Shown here: one piece after another, positions 13,451 to 15,113 of the stretch
How the letters are laid out: each line of letters begins with the position of its first letter
How positions within the stretch are numbered: the first letter of the stretch is position 1
Assembly (NCBI GenBank): GCA_035527275.1
Contig: DATLBA010000145.1
Span: forward strand, 1-15,113
Length of the DNA: 15,113 nucleotides
Origin: DATLBA01 sp035527275
GTDB lineage: Bacteria; Planctomycetota; Phycisphaerae; FEN-1346
Reading direction: 5' to 3'
Program-made: the position numbers and the translations under genes
The notes under the pieces: model-generated
Seen by the model: only the letters and a program-made list of their open reading frames with translations
Databases searched by the model: none
Told to the model about the DNA's origin: nothing

Positions 13451-14007
13451 TATTCGCTGAGTTTGACGGCTGTGCCGTAAGCCAAAAGTTCGGCGGCACT
13501 GCCCACGACGCTCGTTGTCATATAGCGCACATTGATGATGGCGTCCGCTCCCATCTCGGCCGCCTGGGCGGTCATCCGGTCGGTGGCTGTTGCCCGGGCC
13601 TTTCCCATCATCTCTGTGTATTCCGTCAATTCGCCGCCGAGGATTAACCTGACCAGGGCGGACAGGTCTTTGCCGAGCCAGATGGCAAATACCGTATGGC
13701 CCTGGACGAGACCGAGAACCTCCGTAATCAGGCGGCCGGGCAGTTCTGCGGAGTTCAGCAGCAGAACCGCGCGCTCGGGCTCGGCAGGCAGCGGCCCCGC
13801 TCCAGATGTCTTATTCCTCCTTTGTTCGAGGGCCACGGTCGCGAGGACCACAAGGATGCCGCCCACAAGGCAGAAAACGGCTATCCTGAGCCACCAGGGC
13901 ACGACCGGATCGTCGGCGACGACCACATACCATGGTATCCCGGCGAATATTGCCGTGAAGAGCCCCAGCACGAAGGCCAACGAGCCAATCTGTCGAACGG
14001 TTTTCAT
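13450..14007 (-). CDS. YbjQ/UPF0145 (heavy-metal-binding-like) domain protein with two N-terminal TM helices
   Basis: The 185-aa product has two membrane helices (about 9-31 and 38-60), a short polar linker, and a complete YbjQ domain (about 81-185). Family signatures are ILGGELTEYTEMMGKAR (122-138), DRMTAQAAEMGADAIINVRY (143-162) and AAELLAYGTAV (171-181). YbjQ-type domains form pentamers and were once called heavy-metal-binding, but their biochemical role is not established. Most members are short soluble proteins of about 105 residues; the membrane anchor makes this the less common tethered type. A strong AAGGAG lies about 6 bases before the ATG. The stop codon touches repeat copy B. Confidence 0.92.
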   Translation of the reverse strand: MKTVRQIGSLAFVLGLFTAIFAGIPWYVVVADDPVVPWWLRIAVFCLVGGILVVLATVALEQRRNKTSGAGPLPAEPERAVLLLNSAELPGRLITEVLGLVQGHTVFAIWLGKDLSALVRLILGGELTEYTEMMGKARATATDRMTAQAAEMGADAIINVRYMTTSVVGSAAELLAYGTAVKLSE

Positions 14008-14043
14008 GGCTTCTCCTTAGACCAGGGAAATCGAAAAGGCTCA

Positions 14044-14086
14044 GCCAACGGTTGGCGCATCCGCTGCGGCGCGGAAGCGCCGGCAG
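14044..14086. terminator. Two adjacent hairpins downstream of the four-TM gene
   Basis: GCCAAC (14044-14049) and GTTGGC (14051-14056) form a perfect dyad with one base between. CGGCGC (14067-14072) and GCGCCG (14077-14082) form a perfect stem around GGAA, extended by CTG/CAG pairs with one bulged base (14064-14086). On the minus strand they lie after the stop of the membrane gene at 14228 and are followed by CCTTTTCG, so they could terminate it before the YbjQ gene. Confidence 0.35.
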
Positions 14087-14227
14087 CTGCAAGGGCGGCA
14101 TTATTCAAGTCCGCGGCGCCCTGAAAGACGCCAAGGCGAGACCCCCGTTCGGCTACGCTACGCTCCGCTCCGGGCCGGTGACTCCTTCCCGCTATCCCAC
14201 CCCTTGCTTGGGAACAAGTCTAGTTGT

Positions 14228-14692
14228 TCACCCTGGACCGGTACAGCGCGGATTCCTTATGAACAGGCCGCGCCGATAAAAACACCATATCGCAAGGCCA
14301 ACTGTGGCTGCAACACCAATGAGGAACAGGATAGTCCATAACCGCTGCGCTTCCTCTGGGATGATGGGGCGTACCCAGATCAGCTGCAAGGGTGCTAACA
14401 CAAGCCCCGCACCAATGCTTGCGACCAACAGCCAAAAGCCATACGCACGCATCCGAAAAAGCCCCCTTGAAAGAACTGCCATATACGCGGCAGCGGCCAA
14501 ATGGTATGCGATAGCCAATGACGTGCTCTCGGTACAGATCACGCCAAGCACAAACCCGCCTTTATCAAGATTCCAAGTTTTGTAAGCGTTCGCCAGGCCA
14601 CCGAGGGTCGCAAGGATAGCCAGGCCTGCGACGAATCGCACATCCAGGGGCAGCCTGGCAGGACGATTCGCTTGCTGGTCACGCTCCGGCAT
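14228..14692 (-). CDS. Hypothetical integral membrane protein, four TM helices
   Basis: The 154-aa product has no family I recognise. After a charged N-terminus (MPERDQQANRPARLP) come hydrophobic segments at about 17-36 (VRFVAGLAILATLGGLANAY), 46-68, 84-105 (FWLLVASIGAGLVLAPLQLI) and 117-137 (ILFLIGVAATVGLAIWCFY), then a basic tail. The frame is open 11 codons further upstream, but the ATG at 14692 is preferred because GGAGGG lies 6 bases before it and the upstream residues are charged. NAD kinase ends 126 bases upstream on the same strand. Confidence 0.78.
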   Translation of the reverse strand: MPERDQQANRPARLPLDVRFVAGLAILATLGGLANAYKTWNLDKGGFVLGVICTESTSLAIAYHLAAAAYMAVLSRGLFRMRAYGFWLLVASIGAGLVLAPLQLIWVRPIIPEEAQRLWTILFLIGVAATVGLAIWCFYRRGLFIRNPRCTGPG

Positions 14693-14741
14693 GATGTCCC
14701 TCCGCTTCACATTTGCCCCGCGCAATACTTCTTTGCCGTCT

Positions 14742-14759
14742 CCGGGAACGGCTTCCCGG
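14742..14759. terminator. Perfect 7-bp hairpin between nadK and the membrane gene
   Basis: CCGGGAA (14742-14748) and TTCCCGG (14753-14759) form a perfect stem around CGGC. It lies 60 bases beyond the NAD kinase stop on the minus strand. There is no following T-run, so it may be a factor-assisted terminator, an operator dyad or chance. Confidence 0.35.
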
Positions 14760-14818
14760 TCAATTTCGCGAGTCTTTTGCGGAGCGTGGCGACCTTCCGC
14801 GCGGCCGCCGGGGCGCTA

Positions 14819-15113
14819 TCATTTTCTTTCGTATCGAGGCAGGTGTCCCCAGTGGAGTTTCTGACTCAGCGTCGCAAAGGCCGTCCGTCCGGGATTGTCC
14901 ACGAGGAGGAACGCCGCATCCGACCGCCGAATCCGCACGCGGTCGCCGCGCGCCAGGCGCACCACTTCCTGGCCGTCCACGACGCAGACCGCCTCGGCCT
15001 GAAGCCCGGACGGTTCGAGGACCACCTCCGAGTCGGGCCGAAGGACCAGCGGCCGGTGCGTCAGCGAATGCGGGCAGATCGGCACCAGGACCATCGCCTC
15101 CAAGCCCGGCGCC
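14819..15113 (-). CDS. nadK: NAD kinase, C-terminal 97 residues, runs off right edge
   Basis: NAD kinase phosphorylates NAD+ to NADP+ using ATP or polyphosphate. Only the C-terminal beta-rich domain is in the window. LVPICPHSLTHRPLVL is the conserved family signature in this domain, followed by the VDGQEVVRLARGDRVRI strand pair typical of the tail and a KLHWG ending. The stop is at 14819. The GGDG catalytic loop lies beyond the edge, so the start and activity cannot be checked here. Confidence 0.93.
   Translation of the reverse strand, partial: APGLEAMVLVPICPHSLTHRPLVLRPDSEVVLEPSGLQAEAVCVVDGQEVVRLARGDRVRIRRSDAAFLLVDNPGRTAFATLSQKLHWGHLPRYERK

Noticed and set aside
14100..14200. Possible tRNA or structured RNA in the GC-rich gap
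   Set aside because: TTCGGCTACGCTACG-like sequence suggested a T-arm, but no acceptor stem or anticodon arm could be assembled around it.
11165..14227. CBASS or Pycsar operon
   Set aside because: The TIR-like domain would fit, but no nucleotidyltransferase or nucleotide-cyclase gene, and no STING, SAVED or other cyclic-nucleotide-binding domain, is recognisable in the neighbouring ORFs.

Overview
This window is a high-GC bacterial chromosome segment, most likely from the Planctomycetota (Phycisphaerae-like). That placement is inferred. It rests on a Lys/Ala-rich extension on GyrB, two URO-D-fold proteins, a secretin-N-terminal-like (STN/N0) domain of a kind I associate with planctomycetes, and a T-rich low-complexity intergenic spacer. 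No rRNA, tRNA, CRISPR array or transposase gene was seen.

Layout. 1-799 (minus): start of a URO-D-like gene leaving the left edge, preceded by a doubtful small ORF. 849-3525 (plus): gyrB with a well-formed promoter. 3580-6725 (minus): a two-gene unit, a large N6-adenine DNA methylase followed by a PIN-domain nuclease that overlaps it by one base (TAATG). 6918-11164 (plus): rmuC with its own promoter, a LOG-like (TIGR00730) gene, a URO-D-fold gene with corrinoid-methyltransferase-type zinc ligands, a 550-bp noncoding spacer, and an NADPH-dependent FMN reductase/iron-sulfur flavoprotein-like gene. 11238-14007 (minus): an accessory block that is visibly more A/T-rich, with a cytoplasmic STN-TIR fusion protein, a 153-aa protein with an amphipathic N-terminal helix, a 118-aa two-TM protein and a YbjQ protein with two TM helices. 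A 43-bp near-identical repeat lies at both ends of the two small ORFs. 14228-15113 (minus): a four-TM protein and the C-terminus of NAD kinase.

Most notable. (1) The 362-aa protein at 11238-12326 joins an STN/N0-like N-terminal half, with no signal peptide, to a C-terminal TIR-like (CAP12-type) domain keeping a candidate catalytic Glu. This looks like a TIR NADase-type effector with an unusual oligomerisation or sensing module, next to two small possibly membrane-associated proteins inside direct repeats. (2) The methylase-PIN pair looks like a restriction-modification-like or addiction-like module in which the PIN protein could be the nuclease. Both are inferences from domain content and gene order. 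The rest of the window is mostly housekeeping.
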